NCBI GenBank assembly: GCA_036898135.1
Contig: CM072527.1
Span: forward strand, 35,420,213-35,484,212
Source: Oncomelania hupensis
Lineage: Eukaryota; Mollusca; Gastropoda; Littorinimorpha; Pomatiopsidae
DNA length: 64,000 nt
Direction of reading: 5' to 3'
The notes below the pieces were generated by a model, which worked only from the letters and a program-made list of their open reading frames with translations, had not been told where the DNA came from and did no database searches. This document shows, piece by piece, positions 34,311 through 46,317 of the stretch. Position numbers and translations under genes: made by a program. Numbering within the stretch: the stretch's first letter is position 1; the number at the start of each line of letters is the position of its first letter.

Positions 34311-35986
34311 ATTGTTTAGGCGAATAAACAGCATCATACTAACGCTGTTAAGGCGAACAAGCAGCATCAGACTAACGCTGTTAAGGCGAATAAACAGCAT
34401 CATACTAACGCTGTTAAGGCGAACAAACAGCATCAGACTAACGCTGTTAAGGCGAACAAGCAGCATCAGACTAACGTTGTTAAGGCGAACAAACAGCATC
34501 AGACTAACGCTGTTAAGGCAAACAAACAGCATCAGACTAACGCTGTGAAGGCAAAAAACCAGCATCAGACTAACGTTGTTAAGACAAACAAACAGCATCA
34601 GACTAACGCTGTGAAGGCGAACAAACAGCATAAGACTAACGTTGTTAAGACAAACAAACAGCATCAGACTAACGCTGTGAAGGCGAACAAACAGCATCAG
34701 ACAAACGCTGTTAATGCGAACAAACAGCATCAGACTAACGCTGTTAAGGCGAACAAACAGCATCAGACTAACGTTGTTAAGGCGAACAAACATCAGACTA
34801 ACGTTGTTAAGGCGAACAAACAGCATCAGACTAACGTTGTTAAGGCGAACAAACATCAGACTAACGTTGTTAAGGCGAACAAACATCAGACTAACGTTGT
34901 TAAGGCGAACAAACAGCATCAGACTAACGTTGTTAAGGCGAACAAACATCAGACTAACGCTGTGAAGGCGAACAAACAGCATCAGACTAACGTTGTTAAG
35001 GCAAACAAACAGCATCATAATGTTTGTTAAGGCGAACAAACATCAGACTAACGTTGTTAAGGCGAACAAACATCAGACTAACGCTGTGAAGGCGAACAAA
35101 CAGCATAAGACTAACGTTGTTAAGACAAACAAACAGCATCAGACTAACGCTGTGAAGGCGAACAAAACTGCATCAGACTAACGCTGTTAATGCGAACAAA
35201 CAGCATCAGACTAACGCTGTTAAGGCGAACAAACAGCATCAGACTAACGTTGTTAAGGCGAACAAACATCAGACTAACGTTGTTAAGGCGAACAAACATC
35301 ATCAGACTAACGTTGTTAAGGCGAACAAACATCAGACTAACGTTGTTAAGGCGAACAAACAGCATCAGACTAACGTTGTTAAGGCGAACAAACAGCATCA
35401 GACTAACGTTGTTAAGGCGAACAAACATCAGACTAACGTTGTTAAGGCGAACAAACATCAGACTAACGCTGTGAAGGCGAACAAACAGCATCAGACTAAC
35501 GTTGTTAAGGCGAACAAACATCAGACTAACGTTGTTAAGGCGAACAAACAGCATCAGATTAACGTTGTTAAGGCGAACAAATAGCATCAGACTAACGTTG
35601 TTAAGGCGAACAAACATCAGACTAACGTTGTTAAGGCGAACAAACAGCATCAGACTAACGTTGTTAAGGCGAACAAACATCAGACTAACGCTGTGAAGGC
35701 GAACAAACAGCATCAGACTAACGTTGTTAAGGCAAACAAACAGCATCAGACTAACGTTGTTAAGACAAACAAACAGCATCAGTCTAACGCTGTTAAGGCG
35801 AACAAACATCAGACTGACATTGTTAAGGCAAACAAACAGCATCAGACTAACGCGAACAAACAGCATCAGACTAACGTTGTTAATGCGAACAAACATCAGA
35901 CTAACGTTGTTAATGCGAACAAACATCAGACTAACGTTGTTAAGGCAAACAAACAGCATCAGACTAACGCTTATAAGGCGAACAGT
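34311..35986. repeat. 33/30-bp minisatellite, ~50 units
   Basis: The unit is AAGGCGAACAAACAGCATCA followed by GACTAACGTTGTT. A frequent variant lacks three bases (CAG) and is 30 bp. Both lengths are multiples of three, so long open frames run on both strands: an ANKQHQTNVVK repeat on plus and a NNVSLMLFVRL repeat on minus. Breaks occur near 35020 and 35166. No start, splice or flanking domain supports translation. Confidence 0.93.
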
Positions 35987-36015
35987 TATCTATTAATTTG
36001 AATGTTTCAATAAGT

Positions 36016-36086
36016 GCGCAAACGAGAATCGAACCTGCGACCTCAAGACCACGAGTCCAGCGCTCCACCGGCTGCGCATCTTCAGC
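36016..36086 (-). mobile_element. tRNA-like segment (SINE head or tRNA pseudogene)
   Basis: The minus strand has a box-A-like TGCGCAGCCGGTGGAGCG and a box B (AGGTTCGATTCT) at tRNA distance. A GCGC end matches a GCGC start. The anticodon arm does not fold cleanly. It is directly next to the 33-bp array. Confidence 0.5.
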
Positions 36087-36292
36087 ACCTACACATATTG
36101 TCCGTAGAGTCGTCCCTAACTGTTGTTACAAGGCCGGAACCTTCGATTAGCAGGACAGGTCAATATTTTCCCTTTGTCTCTCCATACTTCAACCGCCTCA
36201 GGGAGAAGGAAAGGAAAATAACGGAAAAGTACGAGAGAGAACAAAAGAGATTAACAACAAAAAAATCCCCGACCTCTACAATATTTCACGAC

Positions 36293-37561
<1,269 letters not shown>

Positions 37562-38298
37562 GCGAGACAAACCCGAACCTTGTCTCGGCGAGACACCCGA
37601 GACAGTCTCGGCGAGACACCCGAACCATCCTTGCCCTTAACTAGGCTCGGCGAGCAATCCGAGACAGGATCGGCGAGAACATCAAGACGTGTCTCGCCGT
37701 GTCGCGGGCCGGCCTTTCGTCTTGCCGTTCGTGCGCAGCAAACCTGCCCGAGACACTATTTTGATTTGCTGAAAAATCTATCAATGTCAATGACAACTGA
37801 TCTAAAGAAATACTACAACACTTAAAATAAGTAGGTGCACCAAATCCAAACTTAATTTAGACTAGAGAACAGTGAAAATACTGAAACAGTAAAATTAATA
37901 AATCATTGAATAGCCACTGAGCTGTTCAGCCAACTCTTGCACCAGTGCATGAAATGCACCTTGCTGGTGCCTTTGCAACACATAGGGAAGTGTTGCCTTT
38001 TGCTTTCTTTCTCTTTCTGCTGCCCCTTCGTTCTCGCTTAGGACATAGAGCGCTAGAACAACGCCAAAATCTTCTGCAGTTTTCAATTCACGATCGAAGG
38101 CCGCCATTGTTGCTAACGTAACTTTGTCAGGTATGTCAGTTTCGACGCAGCTAAAAATAGACCCAGTTCAGAAACGAAAGAGCTCGCCGTGACGCCCGAT
38201 CTCCTGTCTCGTCTCGGCTGGTCTCGGGAAGACCCAATTAAGAATAAAACCGCAATTTTGACCTTTGGTTCGCCGAGACAAGGTTCGGTTTGTCTCGC
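37562..38298. mobile_element. TIR element with clustered GTCTCGGCGAGAC motifs
   Basis: The left end (37562-37591) begins GCGAGACAAACCCGAACCTT. The right end (38270-38298) in reverse complement begins GCGAGACAAACCGAACCTTG: one base indel over about 30 bp. Just inside the left end, TCTCGGCGAGA-type half palindromes recur at least five times up to 37720, and again inside the right end. Subterminal repeats of this kind are typical transposase-binding arrays. The 737-bp size and one short ORF indicate a deleted, non-autonomous DNA transposon. No clear target duplication was found. Confidence 0.7.
37895..38107 (-). CDS. 70-residue ORF, possible PIF/Harbinger-type transposase N-terminus
   Basis: ATG at 38107 in a strong context (A at -3, G at +4: ACAATGGCGG). 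It encodes MAAFDRELKTAEDFGVVLAL, later ERERKQKATLPYVLQRHQQG and AFHALVQELAEQ. The phrase QQGAFHALVQEL resembles the segment before the DDE domain in PIF/Harbinger transposases (G-x-F-H-x-L-x-x-E-L). The following residues diverge, which would fit either a lost splice junction or internal deletion. It sits inside the TIR element at 37562-38298, supporting a transposon origin. No catalytic domain is present. A conserved small host ORF cannot be excluded. Confidence 0.4.
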   Translation of the reverse strand: MAAFDRELKTAEDFGVVLALYVLSENEGAAERERKQKATLPYVLQRHQQGAFHALVQELAEQLSGYSMIY

Positions 38299-38619
38299 CC
38301 ATGTCACAACCTTGAAGTTCTTTTGTGCTTAGCTTTGATGCAATGCGAATTTTATTGGAGATATCTATATTCGACGCTGATTTGCTGAGGCTCAAAAACG
38401 CGGACATAGGGTGCGACACATACAACAAAGTTAGTATTGCGGGCGTCTTCACAATTCAGCTGCAGGCAAAATAATTGTGTGTAGTACTTCTTACGAGGTA
38501 AAATTGCTACAGATTCTTTATTGCCCACTAACGTACTATGAACTGTATAATGCACAAGGAAACAGTTTGCCGCGAGGTACAGTCATTTCTGGCATACCGG
38601 TAAATTAGTCACATAACAA

Positions 38620-38620
<1 letters not shown>
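38299..38620. other. no recognisable gene
   Basis: Unremarkable DNA between the TIR element and a trinucleotide array. Confidence 0.5.

Positions 38621-38716
<96 letters not shown>
38621..38716. repeat. (ACT)n passing into (AAT)n
   Basis: About 57 bp of ACT then about 38 bp of AAT, in phase. Confidence 0.95.
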
Positions 38717-38717
<1 letters not shown>

Positions 38718-38869
38718 GGGGCTGTACACGCGCTTTTCCCTTAATCTAAATCAATGCGCGGCAAAATAAGAAGATTATTACAAAAGACTAAATGAATGTA
38801 ATTAATATTCTAGAACATTAGTAGATCGACAGCATCCATCTTACAAAACATTATCATATTCTTCTTCTC

Positions 38870-38872
<3 letters not shown>

Positions 38873-38926
<54 letters not shown>

Positions 38927-38940
38927 TCTCTATCTCTCTC
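38873..38940. repeat. (TC)n microsatellite
   Basis: About 65 bp of TC with few interruptions, abutting the 5' end of a family B repeat. Confidence 0.95.
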
Positions 38941-38944
38941 CCTA

Positions 38945-39097
38945 CCCCTTGGGGTCATGAGCAATCTTGCCACTGTAGATTGTTCAAACCTATAAAGGGA
39001 AAAGTGAAAGCCACAGTTGAAAACCTGTCTTTCCTTTATAGGCAAGACAGATTCACTGCGGCAACAGTACCCCCGTTGGAGTGCCGGGGGTTTTCAG
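38945..39097 (+). mobile_element. family B repeat, 5' portion (interrupted copy)
   Basis: Begins with the palindrome CCCCTTGGGG and TCATGAGCAATCTTGCCACT, as does the copy at 56568. It is interrupted after TTTTCAG by LTR copy 2 and resumes at 46318. The last five bases (TTCAG, 39093-39097) are the target duplication. Confidence 0.9.
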
Positions 39098-40618
39098 TGT
39101 CACGTGGGGTTTATGGGCTCTGCACAATGGAATTATGGACCCTCACGTTTATTCGGTGGGAACTGCTAGTAAGTCACCCTATGAATTACTTTAATAAATT
39201 TATTTGTTTAGCTCGTTCTGTGTTACGGTTGGGGTACAGAAATAGATAGAAAAATGGTAAAAGAATACTGTCACACTAGCTTTCACACGGCTATGAATCA
39301 TATGTAGTCCAGCCACTTGGTAACAGTTAAAATCACACATTTATTTCTTCTACTCTATACAAGGTTCTCTAAGTACTAATCTAACTTAAAAAGTCTCAGT
39401 CACTGCTAATAGTTCGATCGCTGATAGTCTAGGCAGCTGTTATATCTTCCTCGGGCACTTACTATAATATTTCATGTAGATTTGGACTACTGTGGTCCGT
39501 TATACAGTTTCTGAAGAGTTGGACTACTGTGGTCCTGTTATGATCAGTTTAAGTGCACCTTCGCCTTATGCACTTAACTCATGTGTGGGGTGTTCGAAGT
39601 CCTTCTGTGAGGTAGCTTCTGGTACACCTTTGTCGTTGTGTAGTTGGGTTCCCTTGCCACGCTGTGGGGTCTGACAGGGTGTTTCTTCAAGGTCGCTCTT
39701 TCCGTCTTGTGCGGTAGAGTCTCCTCGACCAACTAGTCGTTTCTGTGGAGTGGGGTGCACAGGATAGCTCGCCTGCTCGTCTGGAATATAAGAGACGAAA
39801 TTCTGCACAACCCTGAATAATCGGTTTGTGCAGAGCGTCTCACTGAAAGCCAAGTAGCCCTCAGTGATAGCTCCACATCTCTATACATAAGCGACGAACA
39901 TTCTGCTACTTCCGGGTTCCACTGGAATCTCACTCTAAATTCCTATACATACATAAATATAAATCGTGTCTAACTATACACATACAGAATTAATAATAAT
40001 ATAAACATTCAGTGGTACAGCCACTGGTCTGCAAACATACATATAAGTTAAACAACAGTGGTTCCGTACGGGATACAACATGGCGGCGCAACCGGTCGTG
40101 TTTCACCTCGTGGTAGGCTCTTCCACGTGGTCCCGCAAATTCGGATTAACAATTCACATTTATGCATAGCAAATTCCACAAACATAATTTCAACAATAAT
40201 ATAAATATATCACGATGAAACAGAAGGGTGTTCATTTACCTGTTTGACAAGTTCAGGCCCGTGATGACTTGAGAGAATTCTAAGATTCCTAAGTCCTGCT
40301 TCCTGGTCTATGAGTGTAGAGATTTCTCTAGCTGTGGAGATGTTGACTCTACCTCTTCTCACACACGACTGATTCAAACTGAGCTAAGATCTGACACAGT
40401 CAAACTGCTCTACCCACTGAGCCTGCTCTGATTGGTTAAAACGGTCCGATTCAAAACTCAAGTGCTGACTCACTGCGATGTGGGTGGCTCACTCGCTGTG
40501 TGTGGTCTGCTGTGTAATTTAATTGCTGCTGTGTAATTTACTGACTCTCTTAATGTTACAAAGACTACACATGGCGAAATAGTCAACAAGCAGAGTTAAA
40601 ACTAGCCAGTTCGTGACA
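39098..40618 (-). repeat. 3' LTR of copy 2
   Basis: 1521 bp; on the plus strand it starts TGTCACGTGGGG and ends CCAGTTCGTGACA. About two base differences from 44797-46317. Confidence 0.95.
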
Positions 40619-40630
40619 GGCTCCCTCAAC
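40619..40630 (-). promoter_or_regulatory. putative polypurine tract of copy 2
   Basis: The minus strand reads GTTGAGGGAGCC next to the 3' LTR, identical to copy 1. Confidence 0.55.
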
Positions 40631-40771
40631 TGAAAAAAGGCGATGACTACTGGATTCGACCTTTTTCTACTACAGAGCCTAGTTTAACGCTGCACTATCC
40701 TAGGGTCCTATTTACAAACTAATTAAGTTGCTCTACCTGAGCTGCAATGCTGTGCCAGGTAGCTATGGACA

Positions 40772-43700
40772 CTAGTGACAGGGTTTTATTGGGCGGGGAC
40801 GAATTCTGGTGCTGTGGCCCTTAGTTGTGTTGGGTGGGCGACAGCTGCTGTGTCCTCCACGAGATGGCGACTGAGGTAGTCGGCTCCGTGGTTTTCCTTT
40901 CCGGGGATGTACTCGATTTGGAATGAGTATGCCTGAAGGGTGAGTGCCCATCTCATCAGGCGAGAGTTCAAAGACTTGGAGGCTGCCAGGAACGATAGTG
41001 GTTGGTGGTCCACCTGAACTGTGAAGTGGGTCCCATACAGGTAGAGTTGGAATTTCTGTATGGCCCAGACTAGTCCAAGGCATTCTTTCTCCGACGTGGC
41101 GTAGTGGGTCTCGGCGGGTCTCAATTTTCTGCTGGCGTAGGCGACAGGGAATAGCGTCTCTGCATTCTTGGGGTCGCGCTGTAGCAGTACTGCTCCGAGG
41201 CCTAAGTCGCTTGCGTCGGTGCGAAGAACGAATGGCTGAGTCAAATCGGGTAGGTGGAGTACTGGCGCCGATGTCATTCTGTCCTTGAGTGTTTGGAATG
41301 CTGTCTCGCATTCGGCTGTCCATACGACTTTGTCCGGGGCGATCTTCCGGGTTCCATTTGTCAGTGGTACGGCGATGCTGTTGTAGTTGGGGATGAACTT
41401 CTTCCGCGATGGCGATGGCCATCCATGTGTGTGTGCTGGGGGTCGCTGGTCTGTCGATGTATTTCTTGAGGAGATTGATGTGGTGGTACCGGGCTCTCCC
41501 GTTCACCTCTACTTGGTAGACTGTCTTGGATTTCTTGGCAGTCACCCGGTACGGTCCTCTCCAAGCGATGTCCAGCTTGTTGGTTCCACTTGGAAGTAAG
41601 AGTAGCACTTGATCGCCGACTTGCAGTTCTCTGTCCTTCGCGTGGCGGTTGTAGTACTTCGCCTGACGGGCTCTTGCCTTCTTCAGTGCTTCACCAGCTT
41701 TCTTCCACGTTGCTTTGAGGGTTTCCTGCAGGTCTGCGACGTACTTGGTGGCACCTCTTGGTGTGTCGTCTATCTTGGCCTCCGTCCAACTTCTGCGTAG
41801 GGCTTCTAGCGGTCCTGCTAGAGGTCTGCCGAATAGCAATGTTGACGGGGTGTAGCCTGTGGCTGCATGGGGCGTTTCTCGGTATGCGAACAGTGCCGCA
41901 TTCACGTAGGTGTCCCACGCTTCTGGATTGTCGTCGGCGACTTTCCTGAGTATGGTGAGAAGGGTTCCATTCAGTCTTTCTACTTGTCCGTTGCTGGCTG
42001 GGTGGTATGGTGGTGTGCGAATGTGATGGACTTGTATCAACTCGAACACGTCTTGCATCAGGCGGCCGGTGAACTGAGATCCGTTGTCCGTTCTAATGCT
42101 GTCCGGGAATCCGACTCTGGTAAAGATGGCGATGAGTGCATCTGCGATCTTCTTGGTGTCGATCGCTGGCAACGGGACTGCTTCGCACCACATCGTACAT
42201 GCGTCGACGAGTGTGAGTAGAAATCTGTTCCGCTTCTTGGTCATGGGCAGTGGTCCAACTATGTCTACTGAGACTTGCTGGAATGGCACGCCGACTACTA
42301 CCGATGGTCCTAAGGTAACTGGTACGGTGTGATGTCGCGGGGAATATCGTTGACATTGGTGGCAAGATTTCACGTAGCGCTTGACATCCTCCGTGATTCC
42401 TGGCCAATAGTAGTGTGCGCTGATTCTCTGCACTGTGGCTCCAATTCCCATGTGTCCGCTGAGTGGCATGCTGTGGCCTAACTCTAGTACTTGGGCTCGA
42501 AGGGTGGCTGGTAGTACTAGTTGGGTGTGATCTCCATCTCCTTGTCGATGTAGAACTCCCTGTTCCATGTAGAAGTCTCCCTTGTGCGGGGGTGTGTGCG
42601 CCTTGGGTAGCTTCTGGAAGCACTTCGCTATCGAGGTGTCTTCTTTCTGTGCTGTTTTGATCTCTTCGAGTCCTGGATTCGGAGCGAACTCGGGCTGGGG
42701 TGGTTGGGTTTTAGCTTGGGCCCTGGTTTGCACTGCAGCTATCTCTACAGTTTTAGGGGGCGTGCCTAAGAACACATACCTACAACCTAGCACTAGATCA
42801 TACAGGGGTTTCTGTAAAACAGCTGCTTGGATTCTTCCTGTGACGTACCTACTCTCTACTTCTATCCAAGCTATTGGGCAAGTAGTCGTCGGTTTCGTCA
42901 AGTCTGCTCCTTGTAAGTCGACTGTCTTGTCTGTCAAGTCCGCGCGCGATACAAGAGATTCGCTACCTATCGCGTCGTATGATAGACCTGTGTCATACAG
43001 ACAGTTCGCTTCTTTTCCGTTGACCTTGACCGTGTCTGTCACCGATGGGTGATCTCCGATTGTGTGTGGCTCGTTACCGCTGCTTTGAGTTAGAACTCTG
43101 TGCGCTGGCCGGCTTTCGCGCTCTTCCCTACGTTGTGCGGCCAACTTGAAACATTCTGCGGTGGAGTGATTGTTTCTGTTGCAGAACGAACAATACCGTC
43201 TCTGTTCTGCGGGACCTCTTTTCCCGAATTCCGCGTTGGGTCCTTTATTTTGCCCAGGTCTGGGGTTATTCGGCTTATTCGCGGTGCGCTCTTCCCGGTT
43301 AGGGCTTCGTTTCTGTGCCTCTTTCCCGTTAGGCTTTAGGTCTCGCCTGAAGCTCTTGGCTTCTCCGTGTGCGGCCACGTACCTATCTGCGACCTTGACC
43401 AGATCTTCCAGTCTTTCCGCGCCCTGCTCTACTGAGAATGTTCTCAGCTCGGGGGTCATGGTTTCCCGTAGCTGTTCCCATACTAACAGTTCTGTCAGTC
43501 CATCATACGTCTTAGCCGTGGCTGACTGGCTAATCCACTTATCCAACGTTGTGGACAACCTATCCGCGAACTGCGCATAGCTCTCTCCTTTCACTCTCCG
43601 ATTGGTGCGGAATTTTTGCCGATAGCATTCTCCTGTCAGTTCGAATCCCGTTAGGAGTGCCTCTTTTACTTTGTGATAGTCAGTCACTCTGTCAGTCGGT

Positions 43701-43864
43701 AGCTTACTGTAGATGTCATAAGCCTTTCCTCTAAGCCCTTGACTAAGCTTAAAAGACCAATGAGTGGGATCTAGTTTATACTCTGTTGCTAGACGCTCAA
43801 ACCTAGTCAGATAGAGATCTAAACCTTCTTCTCTCTCATTGAATGTTCCCAGTGGAAATGACAT
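40772..43864 (-). CDS. gag-pol: Gag(C-part)-protease-integrase frame of copy 2
   Basis: An open frame from the internal ATG at 43864 (Met-Ser-Phe-Pro-Leu) through the rest of Gag, the zinc knuckle (CSFCNRNNHSTAEC), protease (LYDTG) and integrase: HHCC region, VDIVGP, RTDNGSQF and NGQVERLN with DD35E spacing. It ends with RGPYRV and a VNGRARYHHINLLKKYID tail. Unlike copy 1, the integrase C-terminus stays in frame. After residue ~845 the frame runs on through the RNase H region out of frame for about 200 residues (Arg/Pro-rich), with no domain. In the intact family this frame should be joined to the Gag N-terminus at 44423; a 4-bp duplication separates them here. Confidence 0.9.
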   Translation of the reverse strand: MSFPLGTFNEREEGLDLYLTRFERLATEYKLDPTHWSFKLSQGLRGKAYDIYSKLPTDRVTDYHKVKEALLTGFELTGECYRQKFRTNRRVKGESYAQFADRLSTTLDKWISQSATAKTYDGLTELLVWEQLRETMTPELRTFSVEQGAERLEDLVKVADRYVAAHGEAKSFRRDLKPNGKEAQKRSPNREERTANKPNNPRPGQNKGPNAEFGKRGPAEQRRYCSFCNRNNHSTAECFKLAAQRREERESRPAHRVLTQSSGNEPHTIGDHPSVTDTVKVNGKEANCLYDTGLSYDAIGSESLVSRADLTDKTVDLQGADLTKPTTTCPIAWIEVESRYVTGRIQAAVLQKPLYDLVLGCRYVFLGTPPKTVEIAAVQTRAQAKTQPPQPEFAPNPGLEEIKTAQKEDTSIAKCFQKLPKAHTPPHKGDFYMEQGVLHRQGDGDHTQLVLPATLRAQVLELGHSMPLSGHMGIGATVQRISAHYYWPGITEDVKRYVKSCHQCQRYSPRHHTVPVTLGPSVVVGVPFQQVSVDIVGPLPMTKKRNRFLLTLVDACTMWCEAVPLPAIDTKKIADALIAIFTRVGFPDSIRTDNGSQFTGRLMQDVFELIQVHHIRTPPYHPASNGQVERLNGTLLTILRKVADDNPEAWDTYVNAALFAYRETPHAATGYTPSTLLFGRPLAGPLEALRRSWTEAKIDDTPRGATKYVADLQETLKATWKKAGEALKKARARQAKYYNRHAKDRELQVGDQVLLLLPSGTNKLDIAWRGPYRVTAKKSKTVYQVEVNGRARYHHINLLKKYIDRPATPSTHTWMAIAIAEEVHPQLQQHRRTTDKWNPEDRPGQSRMDSRMRDSIPNTQGQNDIGASTPPTRFDSAIRSSHRRKRLRPRSSTATARPQECRDAIPCRLRQQKIETRRDPLRHVGERMPWTSLGHTEIPTLPVWDPLHSSGGPPTTIVPGSLQVFELSPDEMGTHPSGILIPNRVHPRKGKPRSRLPQSPSRGGHSSCRPPNTTKGHSTRIRPRPIKPCH
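40786..41406 (-). pseudogene. RT-RNase H connection and RNase H of copy 2
   Basis: The frame begins RKKFIPNYNSIAVPLTNGTR, closer to the canonical Gypsy connection sequence than copy 1. RNase H follows with TDASDLGLGAVL, ATSEKECLGLVWAI, VQVDHQPLSFL and ADYLSRH. The RT catalytic domain is absent upstream, and the join to the integrase end is at the same position as in copy 1. It is in a different frame from integrase. The two frames stop within 14 bp of each other (40772 and 40786). Confidence 0.88.
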
Positions 43865-44423
43865 TCCTTGTACAGGGTTGGATGCTTGCTACCTCTAGCT
43901 GACCTGAGTGGGGAGGGGTTGAGGAAGAACTTGAAGCTCCTGATCCCAATCTTCTTAGCTCTAACTCATGCTGTCTTTCTTTTTCCTTTTCTTCCCTCTC
44001 TTTTTCTTTTTCTGCCCGCTCATACTCCCATCTCCTAACTTCTGCATCTCTCTCTGCTGCTAATGCTGCCTTCTTCTGTTCTCCTTCTAATTCTAATTTC
44101 TTCTGTTCTCTTGCTGCTTCTAACTCTGCTTTCTTTTGCTCTGCTTCTAATTTCTTCTGCTCTGCTTCTAATTTCTTCTGCTCTGCTTCTAATGCTAGTT
44201 TCTTCTGCTCTGCTTCTAGTTCTAATTTCTTTTGCTCTGCTTCTAGTTCTGCTTTTCTCTGTTCTGCTTCGAGTTTCTTCTGTTCTCTCTCTGCTGCTCT
44301 CTCTGCCTTAGCTTCCTGTTTCTCTACCTCTGCATTGATATACGCAATTAGGTCTCCCCCTGCTAAGTGTAAAGCTTCCCCTAATTCCTTGAAGCGCAAT
44401 CTCAAGGCCACTGGGTCCGACAT
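43836..44423 (-). pseudogene. gag: Gag N-terminal coiled coil of copy 2, frameshifted
   Basis: ATG at 44423 (Met-Ser-Asp-Pro), as in copy 1. It encodes the charged Glu/Lys/Ala coiled coil, with a different number and order of EAEQKK-type heptad-like units from copy 1. A tandem AGCA duplication near 43884-43893 (plus strand GCTTGCT where copy 1 implies GCT) shifts the frame. The peptide then ends in 20 or so unrelated residues. The remaining Gag continues in the frame starting at 43864. Confidence 0.88.
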
Positions 44424-44774
44424 TGCCAACCGTGTCTATGAACAACCTCTGAATCACGTGGAATACCAAAACACTAGCAATATTGCAAGTCAATAACAAC
44501 AATGCAAAGACCATACAATTCGTAATCAATAATAGAATAAAACAAGAGTCAAATGGCATACAACAGTTATTTAAGCAAAACCTGCAAAAGAACAATGCAA
44601 CATACAGGCACAAAAATAATTGAAGCAAAAAAGTTTTTAAGTAAAGAATAGTGCACCACAACTGATCAGTGTTATACCCTTACAACTATTCTAAGTTATT
44701 CTACCTCTACTACTGTTATCTAATTTTATTGTACTTAGATCCGGTTATACCCAATTCCTATTATCCACAGATCC

Positions 44775-44796
44775 TGGCTAGGCTCGCCAATTAAAG
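44775..44796 (-). promoter_or_regulatory. putative primer-binding region of copy 2
   Basis: On the minus strand TGGCGAGCCTAGC follows six bases after the 5' LTR end, as in copy 1. The primer tRNA is not identified. Confidence 0.5.
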
Positions 44797-46317
44797 TGTC
44801 ACGTGGGGTTTATGGGCTCTGCACAATGGAATTATGGACCCTCACGTTTATTCGGTGGGAACTGCTAGTAAGTCACCCTATGAATTACTTTAATAAATTT
44901 ATTTGTTTAGCTCGTTCTGTGTTACGGTTGGGGTACAGAAATAGATAGAAAAATGGTAAAAGAATACTGTCACACTAGCTTTCACACGGCTATGAATCAT
45001 ATGTAGTCCAGCCACTTGGTAACAGTTAAAATCACACATTTATTTCTTCTACTCTATACAAGGTTCTCTAAGTACTAATCTAACTTAAAAAGTCTCAGTC
45101 ACTGCTAATAGTTCGATCGCTGATAGTCTAGGCAGCTGTTATATCTTCCTCGGGCACTTGCTATAATATTTCATGTAGATTTGGACTACTGTGGTCCGTT
45201 ATACAGTTTCTGAAGAGTTGGACTACTGTGGTCCTGTTATGATCAGTTTAAGTGCACCTTCGCCTTATGCACTTAACTCATGTGTGGGGTGTTCGAAGTC
45301 CTTCTGTGAGGTAGCTTCTGGTACACCTTTGTCGTTGTGTAGTTGGGTTCCCTTGCCACGCTGTGGGGTCTGACAGGGTGTTTCTTCAAGGTCGCTCTTT
45401 CCGTCTTGTGCGGTAGAGTCTCCTCGACCAACTAGTCGTTTCTGTGGAGTGGGGTGCACAGGATAGCTCGCCTGCTCGTCTGGAATATAAGAGACGAAAT
45501 TCTGCACAACCCTGAATAATCGGTTTGTGCAGAGCGTCTCACTGAAAGCCAAGTAGCCCTCAGTGATAGCTCCACATCTCTATACATAAGCGACGAACAT
45601 TCTGCTACTTCCGGGTTCCACTGGAATCTCACTCTAAATTCCTATACATACATAAATATAAATCGTGTCTAACTATACACATACAGAATTAATAATAATA
45701 TAAACATTCAGTGGTACAGCCACTGGTCTGCAAACATACATATAAGTTAAACAACAGTGGTTCCGTACGGGATACAACATGGCGGCGCAACCGGTCGTGT
45801 TTCACCTCGTGGTAGGCTCTTCCACGTGGTCCCGCAAATTCGGATTAACAATTCACATTTATGCATAGCAAATTCCACAAACATAATTTCAACAATAATA
45901 TAAATATATCACGATGAAACAGAAGGGTGTTCATTTACCTGTTTGACAAGTTCAGGCCCGTGATGACTTGAGAGAATTCTAAGATTCCTAAGTCCTGCTT
46001 CCTGGTCTATGAGTGTAGAGATTTCTCTAGCTGTGGAGATGTTGACTCTACCTCTTCTCACACACGACTGATTCAAACTGAGCTAAGATCTGACACAGTC
46101 AAACTGCTCTACCCACTGAGCCTGCTCTGATTGGTTAAAACGGTCCGATTCAAAACTCAAGTGCTGACTCACTGCGATGTGGGTGGCTCGCTCGCTGTGT
46201 GTGGTCTGCTGTGTAATTTAATTGCTGCTGTGTAATTTACTGACTCTCTTAATGTTACAAAGACTACACATGGCGAAATAGTCAACAAGCAGAGTTAAAA
46301 CTAGCCAGTTCGTGACA
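44797..46317 (-). repeat. 5' LTR of copy 2
   Basis: 1521 bp, near-identical to 39098-40618. It differs from the copy 1 LTRs by many substitutions and small indels, so the two elements carry distinct LTR subtypes. Confidence 0.95.

Larger units (their letters stand above)
39098..46317 (-). mobile_element. LTR retrotransposon copy 2 (Gypsy, Gmr1-like order, RT-less)
   Basis: A 7.22 kb element on the minus strand with 1521-bp LTRs of equal length that differ at only about two positions. It is flanked by TTCAG duplications (39093-39097 and 46318-46322). Gene content matches copy 1: Gag, protease, integrase, then an out-of-frame RNase H, with no RT. Here the integrase C-terminus is in frame but gag carries a 4-bp duplication. 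It inserted into a family B repeat; the uninterrupted 56.57 kb copy shows the empty site. Confidence 0.95.

Noticed and set aside
34284..35959. Repeat protein with 11-residue NNVSLMLFVRL units
   Set aside because: The repeat unit length is a multiple of three without stops, so open frames on both strands are expected. Kept as a finding, not called as a gene.
37895..38107. Confident naming of the ORF as a Harbinger transposase
   Set aside because: Only a short phrase resembles the family and the catalytic domain is missing, so it is left as a low-confidence possibility.
38854..39045. Shared minus-strand peptide containing STVARLLMTPRG, also at 56549-56737
   Set aside because: It is the reverse frame of the family B 5' end. 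Conservation follows from the repeat; no protein family recognised.
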